This document shows positions 27,110-35,937 of a DNA stretch of 64,000 bases, piece by piece. Made by a program: the position numbers and the translations under genes. Source of the stretch: Marivivens sp. LCG002. GTDB lineage: Bacteria; Pseudomonadota; Alphaproteobacteria; Rhodobacterales; Rhodobacteraceae. Positions within the stretch are counted from its first letter, which is position 1, and each line of letters opens with the position of its first letter. Location of the stretch: NCBI RefSeq assembly GCF_030264275.1, contig NZ_CP127165.1, forward strand, positions 62,001 through 126,000, in the 5' to 3' direction. The notes below the pieces were generated by a model. The model was not told the DNA's origin. It saw only the letters and a list, made by a program, of their open reading frames with translations, and did no database searches.

Positions 27110-27274
27110 ATGGATGTGCTAGTCATTTTGATACCCGTTTCGATCGGGCTCGGGATTCTCGGGTTGCTTGGGTTCTATTGGACCATGCACAACAGCCAGT
27201 ATGATGATCCAGATGGCGATGCCGAGCGCATTCTGCGACGCGATTTCGATGAATTGCCTGCAGAAGATCGCTAG
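27110..27274 (+). CDS. ccoS: cbb3 oxidase maturation protein CcoS
   Basis: This 54-aa single-span protein starts MDVLVILIPVSIGLGILGLL; one helix is followed by the conserved short tail FYWTMHNSQYDDPDGDAERIL. CcoS is needed for insertion of the heme and copper cofactors into CcoN. It starts two bases after the ccoI stop and closes the ccoGHIS operon ahead of the terminator at 27295. Confidence 0.93.
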   Translation: MDVLVILIPVSIGLGILGLLGFYWTMHNSQYDDPDGDAERILRRDFDELPAEDR

Positions 27275-27294
27275 AATTCGCAACCTTTGAAACG

Positions 27295-27330
27295 AAACAA
27301 GGCGCGGGATATTTCCGCGCCTTTGTTTTT
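27295..27330 (+). terminator. Terminator after ccoGHIS
   Basis: AAACAAGGCGCGG, a seven-base loop and CCGCGCCTTTGTTT form a stem of about 13 bp with a T-rich right side (TTTGTTTTT). It lies 20 bases after ccoS and stops rightward transcripts before the oppositely oriented tRNA. Confidence 0.88.
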
Positions 27331-27346
27331 CCGAAAATCGGGAATT

Positions 27347-27423
27347 TGGTCGGAGCGAGAGGATTCGAACCTCCGACCCCCTGCTCCCGAAGCAGGTGCG
27401 CTACCAGGCTGCGCTACGCTCCG
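27347..27423 (-). tRNA. tRNA-Pro (anticodon CGG)
   Basis: Read leftward, 77 bases fold as a standard tRNA. The acceptor arms are CGGAGCG and CGCTCCG with discriminator A. The anticodon loop TTCGGGA gives anticodon CGG, and the T-loop is GGTTCGAATCC. The 3' CCA is encoded in the genome (27347-27349). It reads proline codon CCG, which is frequent in this GC-rich genome. Confidence 0.95.
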
Positions 27424-27495
27424 ACCGTGGTCCGCGAGTTACTAGCTATCGCGGTGTTTGGCAAGGCCGGAAAGGGCCTCGGCACTGCTTTTTCG

Positions 27496-28476
27496 CTAGG
27501 ACTTCGACCGAACGGTTTTACCGAACCAGACGCGGCTCAGGATGCTTGCGCGAGGCGAGGTGACGGTCTCGTTGCGAAGGCGGCTTTGCAGCACAGGTTG
27601 CGTTGAAGAGGCATCGCTGTTGCCTTCGCGCAGGACGATATAGACGCCCGAAGCGATAATGATTGTTGCACCGATCACGGTGTTGAGTTCGAGCGACTCG
27701 CCGAAGAACAGATAGCCATAGGCAGTGGCCCAGAGGATCTGGCTGTATTGCATGGGCGCGACCATCATCGCTTCGCCCGCGCGATAGGCTTTGATCACCA
27801 AAAAGCCGCCCATGATCCCGAATACCGAAATGATCAGCAAAAGCCCGATATGTTCGATCTGCATCGGCACGTAAAAGAACGGGAGCGCTGCGCCCATGGC
27901 GACAAAGTTGCCAATCATGGGATAAAGCATCAGAACGACGCTGCGTTCTTCATTGCCGATTTTGCGGACAATCACGGCGACAAAGGCGCTGCACACGGCT
28001 GCCACAAGCGCGGCAAGGTGCCCAAGACTGAACTCTGTCACTGATGGGTTGAGGACGACCATCACCCCAGCAAGACCGACGACAACGGCAAGACCGCGAC
28101 GAATCCGGACTTTTTCGCCAAGCATCGGGATGGCAAGGATCGTGATCAGAAGCGGAGAGGCAAAGAGGATGGCATAGGTTTGCGCCAAAGGAAGCGTCGA
28201 GAACGCGTAAAAAGCCGATACGCCCGTGATCACCGTGCAAACGGTGCGCAGTGCAATCCAATAGGGGTGGCGCGGCATCAGATTGTCCCGCTCGCGGTCG
28301 CTCATCAGAATGACCGTCACGATGGGAAAGCTGAAGAGCGCAGCGAAGAATACGATTTGCACCGCAGAGTAGGTCCCGCCAAGCAGCTTTACGACCACGT
28401 CATGGGTCGCATATATCCCCATCGCCAAGAGTGCATAAAGCGCGCCTACGACGTTGTTTTTCACGACTTCAACCAT
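27496..28476 (-). CDS. EamA/DMT-family transporter
   Basis: This 326-aa inner-membrane protein has ten predicted helices in two repeated EamA halves, starting MVEVVKNNVVGALYALLAMG. The motif AFYAFSTLPLAQTYAILFASP is typical of the RhaT/S-adenosylmethionine-uptake-like branch, but the substrate cannot be assigned. I use the ATG at 28476, preceded by GAGGACCCAA; the open frame continues 172 codons further, but that part is antisense to leuB and lacks protein-like character. It is probably a single gene. Confidence 0.85.
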   Translation of the reverse strand: MVEVVKNNVVGALYALLAMGIYATHDVVVKLLGGTYSAVQIVFFAALFSFPIVTVILMSDRERDNLMPRHPYWIALRTVCTVITGVSAFYAFSTLPLAQTYAILFASPLLITILAIPMLGEKVRIRRGLAVVVGLAGVMVVLNPSVTEFSLGHLAALVAAVCSAFVAVIVRKIGNEERSVVLMLYPMIGNFVAMGAALPFFYVPMQIEHIGLLLIISVFGIMGGFLVIKAYRAGEAMMVAPMQYSQILWATAYGYLFFGESLELNTVIGATIIIASGVYIVLREGNSDASSTQPVLQSRLRNETVTSPRASILSRVWFGKTVRSKS

Positions 28477-28575
28477 TTGGGTCCTCTGGTAGCGCAAACA
28501 TATTCGTGCAAATGCACCTTGGGCGCTTGTTTGAAATTGGTCAACGCTATGACTTGCCAAAAGTTGCATGCCCGC

Positions 28576-28603
28576 AAAAAAAGGGCGCCCGAGAGCGCCC
28601 TTT
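28576..28603 (-). terminator. Terminator of leuB
   Basis: Read leftward, GGGCGCTCTCGGGCGCCC forms a 6-7 bp GC stem followed by seven Ts. It lies 24 bases after the leuB stop codon. Confidence 0.85.
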
Positions 28604-28624
28604 TCCCATGTTTTGTCGCAAGAG

Positions 28625-29734
28625 TTACGCGAGCGATGCGTCCAATGCCTCGACGATCTTGTCGCCCATCTCGGAGGTGCTGACGGGCGTGACGCCCTCT
28701 TCTCCGAGGAGGTCGGCAGTGCGCACGCCATCGGCGAGAACCTTTTCCACGGCCTTTTCCAGACGGTCGGCTTCGTCGCCGAGATCGAACGAATAGCGGA
28801 GCGCCATTGCAAAGGAGAGAACACACGCAATCGGATTCGCTTTGCCCTGACCTGCGATATCGGGAGCCGAGCCGTGTACGGGCTCGTAGAGCGCTTTGGG
28901 GCGACCATTGGCCATGGGAGCGCCGAGCGAAGCCGAAGGCAGCATGCCGAGCGAACCGGTGAGCATGGCAGCAGCGTCCGAAAGGAGGTCACCGAAGAGG
29001 TTGTCGGTGACGATCACGTCGAACTGCTTGGGCCAGCGGCAAAGCTGCATAGCGCCTGCGTCTGCATACATGTGCGACAGCTCGACGTCCGAATATTCTT
29101 TCTGGTGGATCTCGGTCACGACCTGACGCCACAAGATACCCGATTCCATAACGTTGGCCTTCTCCATCGAGCAGACCTTGTTGTTGCGGCGGCGAGCGAG
29201 TTCAAAGGCCGAACGGGCAACGCGCGCGATTTCCGACTCGGTGTAGCGCTGGGTGTTGATACCGACGCGCTCGTTGCCTTCGGTGATGATGCCGCGCGGC
29301 TCACCGAAGTAGATGCCCGAGGTCAGTTCGCGGACGATAACGATATCAAGACCTGCAACCACGTCACGCTTGAGCGACGAGAAGTCGGCAAGAGCATCAA
29401 AGCACTGTGCCGGACGGAGGTTGGAGTAGAGGTCCATTTCTTTGCGAAGACGGAGAAGACCGCGCTCGGGTTTCACCGAGAAGTCGAGATCGTCGTACTT
29501 CGGGCCACCAACGGCACCGAGAAGAACAGCGTCGACTTCCTGAGCCTTGGCCATGGTATCGTCGTGAAGCGGGGTGCCGTGCTTGTCATAGGCGCAGCCA
29601 CCGACGAGGTCTTCGGAAACGTCGAATTTGATAGAGCGCTTGTCGCCGTACCAGTTAATGATCTTCTTGACCTCGGCCATAACTTCGGGGCCGATGCCGT
29701 CGCCGGCGAGGATCAGGATCGAGGGGTTGGACAT
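28625..29734 (-). CDS. leuB: 3-isopropylmalate dehydrogenase
   Basis: This 369-aa enzyme oxidises and decarboxylates 3-isopropylmalate to 2-oxoisocaproate with NAD in leucine synthesis. The N-terminal [13 protein letters not shown], the substrate site [14 protein letters not shown] and the signature [25 protein letters not shown] are all present. It lies 2.8 kb from leuD-leuC on the same strand, separated by two unrelated genes. It has its own terminator and is probably transcribed alone. Confidence 0.96.
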   Translation of the reverse strand: MSNPSILILAGDGIGPEVMAEVKKIINWYGDKRSIKFDVSEDLVGGCAYDKHGTPLHDDTMAKAQEVDAVLLGAVGGPKYDDLDFSVKPERGLLRLRKEMDLYSNLRPAQCFDALADFSSLKRDVVAGLDIVIVRELTSGIYFGEPRGIITEGNERVGINTQRYTESEIARVARSAFELARRRNNKVCSMEKANVMESGILWRQVVTEIHQKEYSDVELSHMYADAGAMQLCRWPKQFDVIVTDNLFGDLLSDAAAMLTGSLGMLPSASLGAPMANGRPKALYEPVHGSAPDIAGQGKANPIACVLSFAMALRYSFDLGDEADRLEKAVEKVLADGVRTADLLGEEGVTPVSTSEMGDKIVEALDASLA

Positions 29735-29799
29735 CTGGTCTTTCCTTGTCTGAACGAGGTTGCACTCGCCTAAACCGAACGTCTCGAATGGTCAAGAAA

Positions 29800-30903
29800 T
29801 CAAGGTGAAAGAGTCGTCTCGGCTCTCTTGTTTTCTGACGTCTCTGCCGAGATTTCGATCCAGACCAGTGCGTGCGCTCCGATTTGCGCGTTATGTATTA
29901 TTCCCGCGTCGAAGATATCGAAATGCTTTGAGGGGAGCACATAAGACACCCTCAGGTTTCCGCCTTTTTCGGGAGGCCAAAAGGCGGTGTCGAGGTCGGG
30001 CAGGGGATCTTGGAGTGTCGGCAGCTCGAGTAGCGAGATAATCGCCTCATGATAACCCTCGCCCTTTTGAGGGTCGAGGTTGGCGTTTCCTGCGATGACA
30101 AAGGGCGTGGGCCTGAGTGATGCCCAAGTGGTCCAAAGTGTGATCTCGTCGGCATTGCGTCTGTCGTTGCGTTCTTCTTCGCCATCGAAAACGGGTGGAG
30201 TCGCAGCAAAAACGGCGAGTTGGAAGGTGGGACCGCAGTCGACATCCAAGACCCAATGCCCAGAAGAGGGCAAGCGTTGAACCGCTTTGATCGCATCGGG
30301 CGTCTCGGGCGGCATTCGGGTTTGCGGTAGGTCCTGCCAGAGACGTGCAGAGTGGTCCTCGGCAAGAGCAAGAGGGCAGCGCGAAAGAACAAGGAGCCCC
30401 CCATCCCCAAGAAATCGGCCATAGCCTTGGGCATCGCGTGGCTCCCCCTTTTTGCCGTTTGCATCAAGGTCGAGACCCGTTGCCTGTCCTGCATTGGGTT
30501 CGAGCGCGAAAGAATGTGGATAGGACGCGCCGTGATGTTCCAGATTGGCGATCAACGCATCGGCAGCGTGGCTGTTCGTATCAAAGTCGAAGTCGGTCAG
30601 GACGAGGACATCAGCGTCGGCTTGGGCAATCACAAGTTCGATGGCGGTGATCTGGTCATCCGACGCTTCGACTAGATCGCGAAGCAGAAGTCCGGGACCT
30701 TCGCGGCTTAGAGGGGCGGCGAAGGTTGCGACTTTGATGCTCTCGGACGCGAGGGGGGAGCCCAGCCAGACCGAGATTAAGCAGGCAAGTAGTTCTCGGC
30801 TTCTTCGGCTTCGTGCGAGCGTTTGCGCTTTTCTTCGACCATCTGTGCGATACGGCCCATCGCGGTGCCGCGCATGATCAAAGAGGAAGGAAGGAAAGCC
30901 CAT
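29800..30903 (-). CDS. Secreted endonuclease/exonuclease/phosphatase-fold protein (start uncertain)
   Basis: The mature part (about 320 aa) resembles the EEP/DNase I-like fold: ESIKVATFAAPLSREGPGLLLRDL at the start, ADVLVLTDFDFD (metal site region), and RPTPFVIAGNANLDPQKGEG late in the protein. A likely signal peptide (ELLACLISVWLGSPLAS) lies around 30790-30740, but no ATG, GTG or TTG sits just before it. The nearest ATG (30903) lies about 42 codons upstream, inside the preceding gene. The true start may be non-standard, or the gene may be altered. The substrate (nucleic acid, sphingolipid or sugar phosphate) is unknown. Confidence 0.7.
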   Translation of the reverse strand: MGFPSFLFDHARHRDGPYRTDGRRKAQTLARSRRSRELLACLISVWLGSPLASESIKVATFAAPLSREGPGLLLRDLVEASDDQITAIELVIAQADADVLVLTDFDFDTNSHAADALIANLEHHGASYPHSFALEPNAGQATGLDLDANGKKGEPRDAQGYGRFLGDGGLLVLSRCPLALAEDHSARLWQDLPQTRMPPETPDAIKAVQRLPSSGHWVLDVDCGPTFQLAVFAATPPVFDGEEERNDRRNADEITLWTTWASLRPTPFVIAGNANLDPQKGEGYHEAIISLLELPTLQDPLPDLDTAFWPPEKGGNLRVSYVLPSKHFDIFDAGIIHNAQIGAHALVWIEISAETSENKRAETTLSP

Positions 30904-31616
30904 GCCGTAACGGTCCAAATCATCGTGTGCTGGCTCTCAAGGCTGATCGGGCTGAAGGTGTCAGACGCGAATTTGACCAGAGCCGGAATGATGAATGGCA
31001 GAAGGAAGCCTAAGATAATGTTAATCTGACCGTCACGGTTCAGTCGTTCGACGATATCGCCCCCTGCTGTGGGGTCGAAGGTCGGAAGATTGGTCCAGAC
31101 ATTGAAGCCGCCGGGTTTGGTGGGCCATCCGTTGAACCGCACCATCAGAACGAAGAAGGCAAGCGAGACAATCGAGAAGAAATAGGCCACGCCCGCAGCC
31201 GTGCGCAGCGTCGTAACGGATTCGGCGGGGGCATCGGTCGGCAGAACCAGAAGCACGAGACGCACGGGCGAATAGGGGAAGTCGATCAGCTCGCCAAGTC
31301 GTGCGCCCGTCGAGCCGAGAAGTTGGGTGAGGGTCGTCGGGTTCTCGGTTCCAAGGCAGATGAGCGAAAGGGCAAAAACCGTGATCCCCAATGCGACAAA
31401 GCGGATGCGGTTAAAGGGCGGGGCATCGCGGAATTCGACAAGGCTCGGATACTCGGAATTGTATTCGGCAAAGGTGAATATCGCTGCGACAACTGCGATG
31501 AGCGCAATAAGAAGTGCTGTGTCAGAATGCGTTTCGGGCAGGACAATCGAGGGCGTTGCAACCAGCAACACCACAAGAATAGTACGCACAATTGCTCCTG
31601 CAATTCGCTTGATCAC
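30777..31616 (-). CDS. Conserved membrane protein of unknown function
   Basis: This 279-aa protein has about five to six predicted helices: residues 5-25, 32-50, 70-90, 125-140 as a partial one, 160-182 and 215-235. It has a soluble loop around PGGFNVWTNLPTFDPTAGGD and a charged tail (EEKRKRSHEAEEAENY). I do not recognise the family. The GTG at 31616 is chosen because GAGGAAAAGAGCA precedes it and the helix starts at once; ATGs 30 or more codons upstream give a long basic, unlikely extension. The downstream EEP-fold gene overlaps its end. Confidence 0.65.
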   Translation of the reverse strand: MIKRIAGAIVRTILVVLLVATPSIVLPETHSDTALLIALIAVVAAIFTFAEYNSEYPSLVEFRDAPPFNRIRFVALGITVFALSLICLGTENPTTLTQLLGSTGARLGELIDFPYSPVRLVLLVLPTDAPAESVTTLRTAAGVAYFFSIVSLAFFVLMVRFNGWPTKPGGFNVWTNLPTFDPTAGGDIVERLNRDGQINIILGFLLPFIIPALVKFASDTFSPISLESQHTMIWTVTAWAFLPSSLIMRGTAMGRIAQMVEEKRKRSHEAEEAENYLPA

Positions 31617-31949
31617 TGCTCTCTTTTCCTCAATCCGGTCGGTCGCGATACGTTGCCGTGACCTTTTCCCAGTTTGATTCCGCCCAATTGTGACGGACTG
31701 CCTCATATTTGTCATAATGTTGCCCATTTTTCCCAACCTTCGCAACTCGTGGGTTAACAGGACGAAATCTATTGGGCGGTTTTGGGGCAAAGGTGGTGCG
31801 AGAATGCAACCATTTGGCGGCCTCTGTTCGGCGATAATCTATTGAAATACCGTATTTAGTAGGTGTGGAGTCCGAGACGACTACGGAGCCCTAACGCAAA
31901 AGGCCCGCTCGAAAGAGCGGGCCTTTGTGTCGGTTATATCGCCAAGGGC
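31617..31949. other. Intergenic region before leuD terminator
   Basis: This 333-base gap lies between the start of the unknown membrane protein and the leuD stop. It holds the leuD terminator (31899-31926) and a 13-base perfect palindrome AAATACCGTATTT at 31845-31857. I see no gene or tRNA. The upstream promoter of the membrane-protein gene must lie here, but I see no clear -35/-10 pair. Confidence 0.5.
31899..31926 (-). terminator. Terminator of leuCD
   Basis: AAAGGCCCGCTC, GAAA and GAGCGGGCCTTT form a perfect 12-bp stem. Leftward it continues TTTTGC, so it ends the leuC-leuD transcript 23 bases after the leuD stop; it could also work rightward. Confidence 0.87.
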
Positions 31950-32555
31950 TTAGGCCCAGGGGAACGCCTCTTTATTCTTGGCTTCAAAGGCGTCGATGGC
32001 GGAAACATGCTCCATCGTCAGGCCGATGTCGTCGAGACCGTTGAGAAGGCAGTGCTTCTTGAACGCGTCGACTTCGAACTTGAATTCCTGACCGTCCGAA
32101 GTGGTGATGGTCTGGTTTTCAAGATCGACGGTCATACGGGCGTTCGAGCCCTTTTCGGCGTCCTTCATCAGAACATCCACAACGTCCTGCGGAAGAACGA
32201 TCGGCAGAATGCCGTTCTTGAAGCAGTTGTTGAAGAAGATGTCTGCGAACGAGGTCGAAACGATGGCCTTGATCCCGAAGTCAGCGATCGCCCAAGGCGC
32301 GTGTTCACGCGACGAGCCACAGCCGAAGTTGTCGCCTGCGATCAGGATTTCTGCATCGCGATACTGGGGCTTGTTCAGGACGAAATCGGGGATCTCGTTG
32401 CCCTGACGGTCATAGCGCATCTCGTCAAAGAGGTTCACACCGAGACCGGACCGCTTGATCGTCTTGAGAAAGATCTTGGGGATGATCATGTCGGTGTCGA
32501 TGTTGACGAGCGGCATCGGGGCCGCAATGCCAGTGAGTTTCTGATACTTTTCCAT
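31950..32555 (-). CDS. leuD: 3-isopropylmalate dehydratase small subunit
   Basis: This 201-aa subunit pairs with LeuC to isomerise 2-isopropylmalate to 3-isopropylmalate. The substrate-binding segment [20 protein letters not shown] is near residues 73-92, and [14 protein letters not shown] is the usual N-terminal pattern. Its start overlaps the leuC stop by one base (TAATG), showing translational coupling. Confidence 0.96.
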   Translation of the reverse strand: MEKYQKLTGIAAPMPLVNIDTDMIIPKIFLKTIKRSGLGVNLFDEMRYDRQGNEIPDFVLNKPQYRDAEILIAGDNFGCGSSREHAPWAIADFGIKAIVSTSFADIFFNNCFKNGILPIVLPQDVVDVLMKDAEKGSNARMTVDLENQTITTSDGQEFKFEVDAFKKHCLLNGLDDIGLTMEHVSAIDAFEAKNKEAFPWA

Positions 32556-33961
32556 TACATCATCTCCCGAACGTCGGTCAGGTGGCCAGTGATTGCAGCG
32601 GCAGCAGCCATTGCGGGCGAAACGAGGTGGGTGCGACCCTTGTAGCCCTGACGGCCCTCGAAGTTGCGGTTCGACGTCGAAGCGCAGCGCTCACCCTCGG
32701 CCAGCTGGTCGGGGTTCATCGCAAGGCACATCGAGCAACCGGCCATACGCCATTCGAAACCCGCATCGATAAAGATCTGGGCGATGCCTTCTTCTTCGGC
32801 TTGAGCGCGGACGAGGCCCGAACCCGGAACGACCATAGCACGCAGGCCGTCCTTGATCTTTTTGCCTTTGAGGATCTCGGCAGCAGCGCGAAGGTCTTCG
32901 ATACGACCGTTGGTGCAGGAGCCGATGAACACGGTGTCGATCTTGATATCGGTGAGCTTCTGACCTGCGGTCAGACCCATGTAGTCAAGGGCGCGCTTGG
33001 CGGCTTCGACCTTGCCGCCTTTGAAGGACTCGGGCGCGGGAACGACGGCCGAGATCGGCAGAACGTCCTCGGGCGAGGTGCCCCAGGTTACAACGGGCTC
33101 GATCTCTTCGCCTTTGAGCGTGACGACCTTGTCGAAGTGCGCGCCTTCGTCGGTGAAGAGAGTTTTCCAGTATTCTACGGCCTTGTCCCAATCGGCGCCT
33201 TTGGGGGCGTGGGGACGGCCTTTGCAGTAGGCAAAGGTCTTTTCATCGGGAGCAATGAGACCTGCACGTGCGCCACCTTCGATGGCCATGTTGCAGACGG
33301 TCATACGGCCTTCCATCGAAAGGTCGCGGATGGCTTCACCGCAGTATTCGATGACATAGCCGGTGCCGCCGGCGGTGCCGGTTGCGCCGATCACGGCAAG
33401 GGTGATGTCCTTGGCGGTTACGCCCGGCTTGAGCTTGCCGGTGATCTCGACCTTCATGTTCTTGGACTTCTTCTGGATCAGGGTCTGGGTGGCCAGAACG
33501 TGTTCCACTTCCGAAGTGCCGATACCATGGGCCAATGCGCCGAATGCGCCGTGGGTCGCGGTGTGGCTGTCGCCACAGACAACGGTCATGCCCGGAAGGG
33601 TCCAGCCCTGCTCGGGTCCGACGATGTGCACGATGCCCTGACGGACGTCGGAGACGGGATAGTAGTTGATGCCGAAGTCCTTGGCGTTCTTGTCGAGGGC
33701 CTCGACCTGGATGCGGGACTCTTCGGTCATCGTCGACGCGTTGGCACGGTCGAGCGTGGTCGGAACGTTGTGGTCCGGCACGGCAATGGTTTTTTCAGGT
33801 GCGCGCACCTTGCGGCCAGCCATACGCAGACCTTCGAAGGCCTGCGGCGAGGTCACTTCGTGGACGAGGTGGCGGTCGATGTAGAGAAGGCAGGTGCCGT
33901 CTTCTGCTTCGTGGGCGACGTGTGCGTCCCAGATTTTATCATAGAGGGTCTTGGGGGACAT
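32555..33961 (-). CDS. leuC: 3-isopropylmalate dehydratase large subunit
   Basis: This 468-aa aconitase-family subunit carries a 4Fe-4S cluster. Cysteine ligands are in [15 protein letters not shown] and in [35 protein letters not shown] is the active-site region. The ATG at 33961 follows GGGAGAGGACC and gives the standard start [14 protein letters not shown]; an upstream frame adds 21 unsuitable residues. It is the first gene of leuCD. Confidence 0.97.
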   Translation of the reverse strand: MSPKTLYDKIWDAHVAHEAEDGTCLLYIDRHLVHEVTSPQAFEGLRMAGRKVRAPEKTIAVPDHNVPTTLDRANASTMTEESRIQVEALDKNAKDFGINYYPVSDVRQGIVHIVGPEQGWTLPGMTVVCGDSHTATHGAFGALAHGIGTSEVEHVLATQTLIQKKSKNMKVEITGKLKPGVTAKDITLAVIGATGTAGGTGYVIEYCGEAIRDLSMEGRMTVCNMAIEGGARAGLIAPDEKTFAYCKGRPHAPKGADWDKAVEYWKTLFTDEGAHFDKVVTLKGEEIEPVVTWGTSPEDVLPISAVVPAPESFKGGKVEAAKRALDYMGLTAGQKLTDIKIDTVFIGSCTNGRIEDLRAAAEILKGKKIKDGLRAMVVPGSGLVRAQAEEEGIAQIFIDAGFEWRMAGCSMCLAMNPDQLAEGERCASTSNRNFEGRQGYKGRTHLVSPAMAAAAAITGHLTDVREMM

Positions 33962-34156
33962 GGTCCTCTCCCGTTCAATGTATCGTGGATTTTGACAGTA
34001 GGAATTGGTCGCGCAAAAGCGCACGCCGCGATCAAAGTCGGGCGAGAATGGTGTGGGTTGCGCCGAAGAACCTCCAGGGCAGGCGCGACCGATCGGCCAT
34101 GTCGAATACCATATTCATAGGGGCCAGATACACCCTGCGCCTGAGTCTCGCAAGTG

Positions 34157-35191
34157 TCAGGCGTGCGCGGCTCTGATTATCGGCGCGGTCACCTGCGCTT
34201 CGAGTGCGGCATTTTCGTCGCGAATGACAACGTAGATCTCGTCGGTGTTCACTTCCGAGGCGTCGATCCCCACGAGAGTGAGGCTCCCGCCTTTGGTTAC
34301 GCTCGAAAGATCGAGACCGCCGTCATTGAAATAGAGATCGACGCGCGCAGCGGTTCCAAGCTCCGTCGTCACATTGGTGACGGTGAAGCTGAACATATCG
34401 GGGGTGATCTGCTCCAGATGTGCGGGATTGTCATCCGGACCATTGGTGAGTTGAAGAACAAGGATGTCTTCGTTCGGATCATAGTCCGACACGATCACAT
34501 CGTTCAGATCGCCGTTCGCGGAAATGGGATCGTCTTGGGACGAGGACCAGAAAAGATCACTTCCTGCGCCGCCCGACAGGATGACGCCGCCGCCGCCAGA
34601 GAAGAGAACATCGTCACCCGAGCCGCCATATGCAACACCGCCTGTGCCGCCTTCGTTGAAGCGCAGCACATCCGAACCGTCCTCGCCATAGAGAAGGTCA
34701 TCTGCATCGCCCGAGAGGACGTCATCGCCAAGATCACCGAACAAGGTGTCGGTGCCTCTGCCGCCGTAAAGCATATCGTTTCCGAGGCCACCGAAGATCT
34801 GATCGTCGCCATCCCCGCCGAGAAGTCGGTCGTCATCTGCTCCGCCGTTGATCACGTCATTGCCGTTGCCGCCATAAACGAGGTCTTCGCCGCGGCCTGC
34901 GTCAATGAAATCGTTGCCGCCCATACCGCCGATGATGTCGTTGCCTTCGTGGCCGGTGATTTCTTCGCCATCGTCGGAGCCCCAAAATCTTTGGTTTGTG
35001 GCGACCCTGATCAGGTTGTCGTCTGCGCTTACGGTGTCGGGGGCGTTGATGATGTCGTTATTCAACAGCCCATCGGTATCAAGGGAATCATCGGCTTGAG
35101 GGAGCTGGTCTTCATCCGAGTCCTCGGTCGGCTGTCCGGTCACAAGGCCGGCCAGAGCAAACAGGGGTAAGAAAAAAATAAAAGCCAACAT
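34157..35191 (-). CDS. RTX-repeat calcium-binding protein with N-terminal membrane helix
   Basis: This 344-aa protein has an N-terminal hydrophobic helix (MLAFIFFLPLFALAGLVTG), an acidic stretch (PTEDSDEDQLPQADD) and then roughly six nonapeptide RTX repeats of the GGxGxDxxx type from about residue 75 to 185 (for example GGMGGNDFIDAG, GGNGNDVINGG, GGRGTDTLFGDLG). A C-terminal domain follows. RTX repeats fold on binding calcium outside the cell. A type I substrate usually lacks an N-terminal signal, so this may be an anchored or Sec-exported surface protein. The ATG at 35191 is preferred; a GTG at 35203 is also possible. It is a single gene. Confidence 0.78.
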   Translation of the reverse strand: MLAFIFFLPLFALAGLVTGQPTEDSDEDQLPQADDSLDTDGLLNNDIINAPDTVSADDNLIRVATNQRFWGSDDGEEITGHEGNDIIGGMGGNDFIDAGRGEDLVYGGNGNDVINGGADDDRLLGGDGDDQIFGGLGNDMLYGGRGTDTLFGDLGDDVLSGDADDLLYGEDGSDVLRFNEGGTGGVAYGGSGDDVLFSGGGGVILSGGAGSDLFWSSSQDDPISANGDLNDVIVSDYDPNEDILVLQLTNGPDDNPAHLEQITPDMFSFTVTNVTTELGTAARVDLYFNDGGLDLSSVTKGGSLTLVGIDASEVNTDEIYVVIRDENAALEAQVTAPIIRAAHA

Positions 35192-35203
35192 GACAATATC
35201 CAC

Positions 35204-35574
35204 TCCACACTACGCGCGTGTTGAGCGTAGTAACGACTTTGGTTGAAAGCATTTTAGGGTATCATTGAAATATTATGATGTTTCCTTGCAAAGACCGTGC
35301 CAAAATCAATTCATGCGATAACCACCCGGAAAATGCCGAGTTGATTGAACTACGGCACAGCGTTTATGACTTTTAGCTGTTGAGCTTTGCCGCAATCTGC
35401 GCCAAATGCCGCTCTGCTTAAGTGAAAGGACGCGTTTTGTTGAAAACGGGAGCTTTCACTGCTACTTTTAAAATAGTCCCAGCGTCGGGGAGTTGAGGCG
35501 ACGCGCAACCCCCGGAGGACAATGACCTGTCTCTCGAATATACTGCGGCACGCGCCGCAACTGCGAGGCCGTAA
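35204..35574. other. Intergenic region RTX gene to rsfS
   Basis: This 371-base gap is AT-rich at 35240-35330. It holds an inverted repeat ACTACGC (35209-35215) and GCGTAGT (35225-35231) just before the RTX gene, and an 18-codon ORF (35522-35578) that runs into rsfS. I see no tRNA, terminator or other gene in the middle. Confidence 0.5.
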
Positions 35575-35578
35575 ATGA
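35522..35578 (+). CDS. 18-codon ORF overlapping rsfS start
   Basis: An ATG after the strong site CCCGGAGGACA opens MTCLSNILRHAPQLRGRK, which stops at TGA overlapping the rsfS ATG (ATGA). It could be a translated leader that couples translation to rsfS. It matches no family I know. The ribosome binding site is better than that of rsfS itself (GAGG, six bases from its ATG). Real translation is unproven. Confidence 0.4.
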   Translation: MTCLSNILRHAPQLRGRK

Positions 35579-35937
35579 CGGCGAACGCTACCATGACGAC
35601 AAGCGATAATACGCTCGCCTCTGTCCTTGCATCTCTCGATGATGATAAAGCCGAAGACATCGTGCAGATCGATCTGCGCGGCAAGACCTCCATCGCCGAT
35701 CATATGGTGATCGCCTCTGGTCGTTCGACCCGTCAGGTTGCCTCGATCTCGCAAAAGCTTGCCGAAAAGCTCAAGGCCGAGTTCGGTATTCTGTGCAAAG
35801 TCGAAGGCGCCGAAATCGGTGACTGGGTGCTGATCGATGCGGGTGACGTGATTGTTCACGTGTTCCGTCCCGAAGTGCGCGAGTTCTATCAGCTCGAGAA
35901 GATGTGGCTCCCGTCCGGAGCGCATACCGCAGGCTGA
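35575..35937 (+). CDS. rsfS: Ribosomal silencing factor RsfS
   Basis: This 120-aa protein binds L14 on the large ribosomal subunit and blocks subunit joining when nutrients run low. The Iojap/RsfS core is clear: KAEDIVQIDLRGKTSIADHM, then ASGRSTRQVASISQKLAEKL and GDWVLIDAGDVIVHVFRPEVREFYQLEKMW. The stop overlaps the rlmH ATG (TGATG), the conserved partner gene. A second ATG at 35593 would shorten it by six residues; the longer form has GAGG in front and is kept. Confidence 0.95.
   Translation: MTANATMTTSDNTLASVLASLDDDKAEDIVQIDLRGKTSIADHMVIASGRSTRQVASISQKLAEKLKAEFGILCKVEGAEIGDWVLIDAGDVIVHVFRPEVREFYQLEKMWLPSGAHTAG

Noticed and set aside
28477-28992. N-terminal extension of the EamA transporter by 172 codons
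   Set aside because: The extension is arginine- and serine-rich and overlaps the leuB 3' end in another frame; a good ribosome binding site marks 28476.
32582-34120. A 512-codon open frame on the plus strand over leuC
   Set aside because: Antisense of leuC, with no recognisable domain; leuC has catalytic motifs, a ribosome binding site and an operon partner.
34400-35000. Tandem DNA repeat in the RTX gene as a satellite
   Set aside because: The periodicity is the coding of RTX nonapeptides, with varied codons; it is protein-level repetition.
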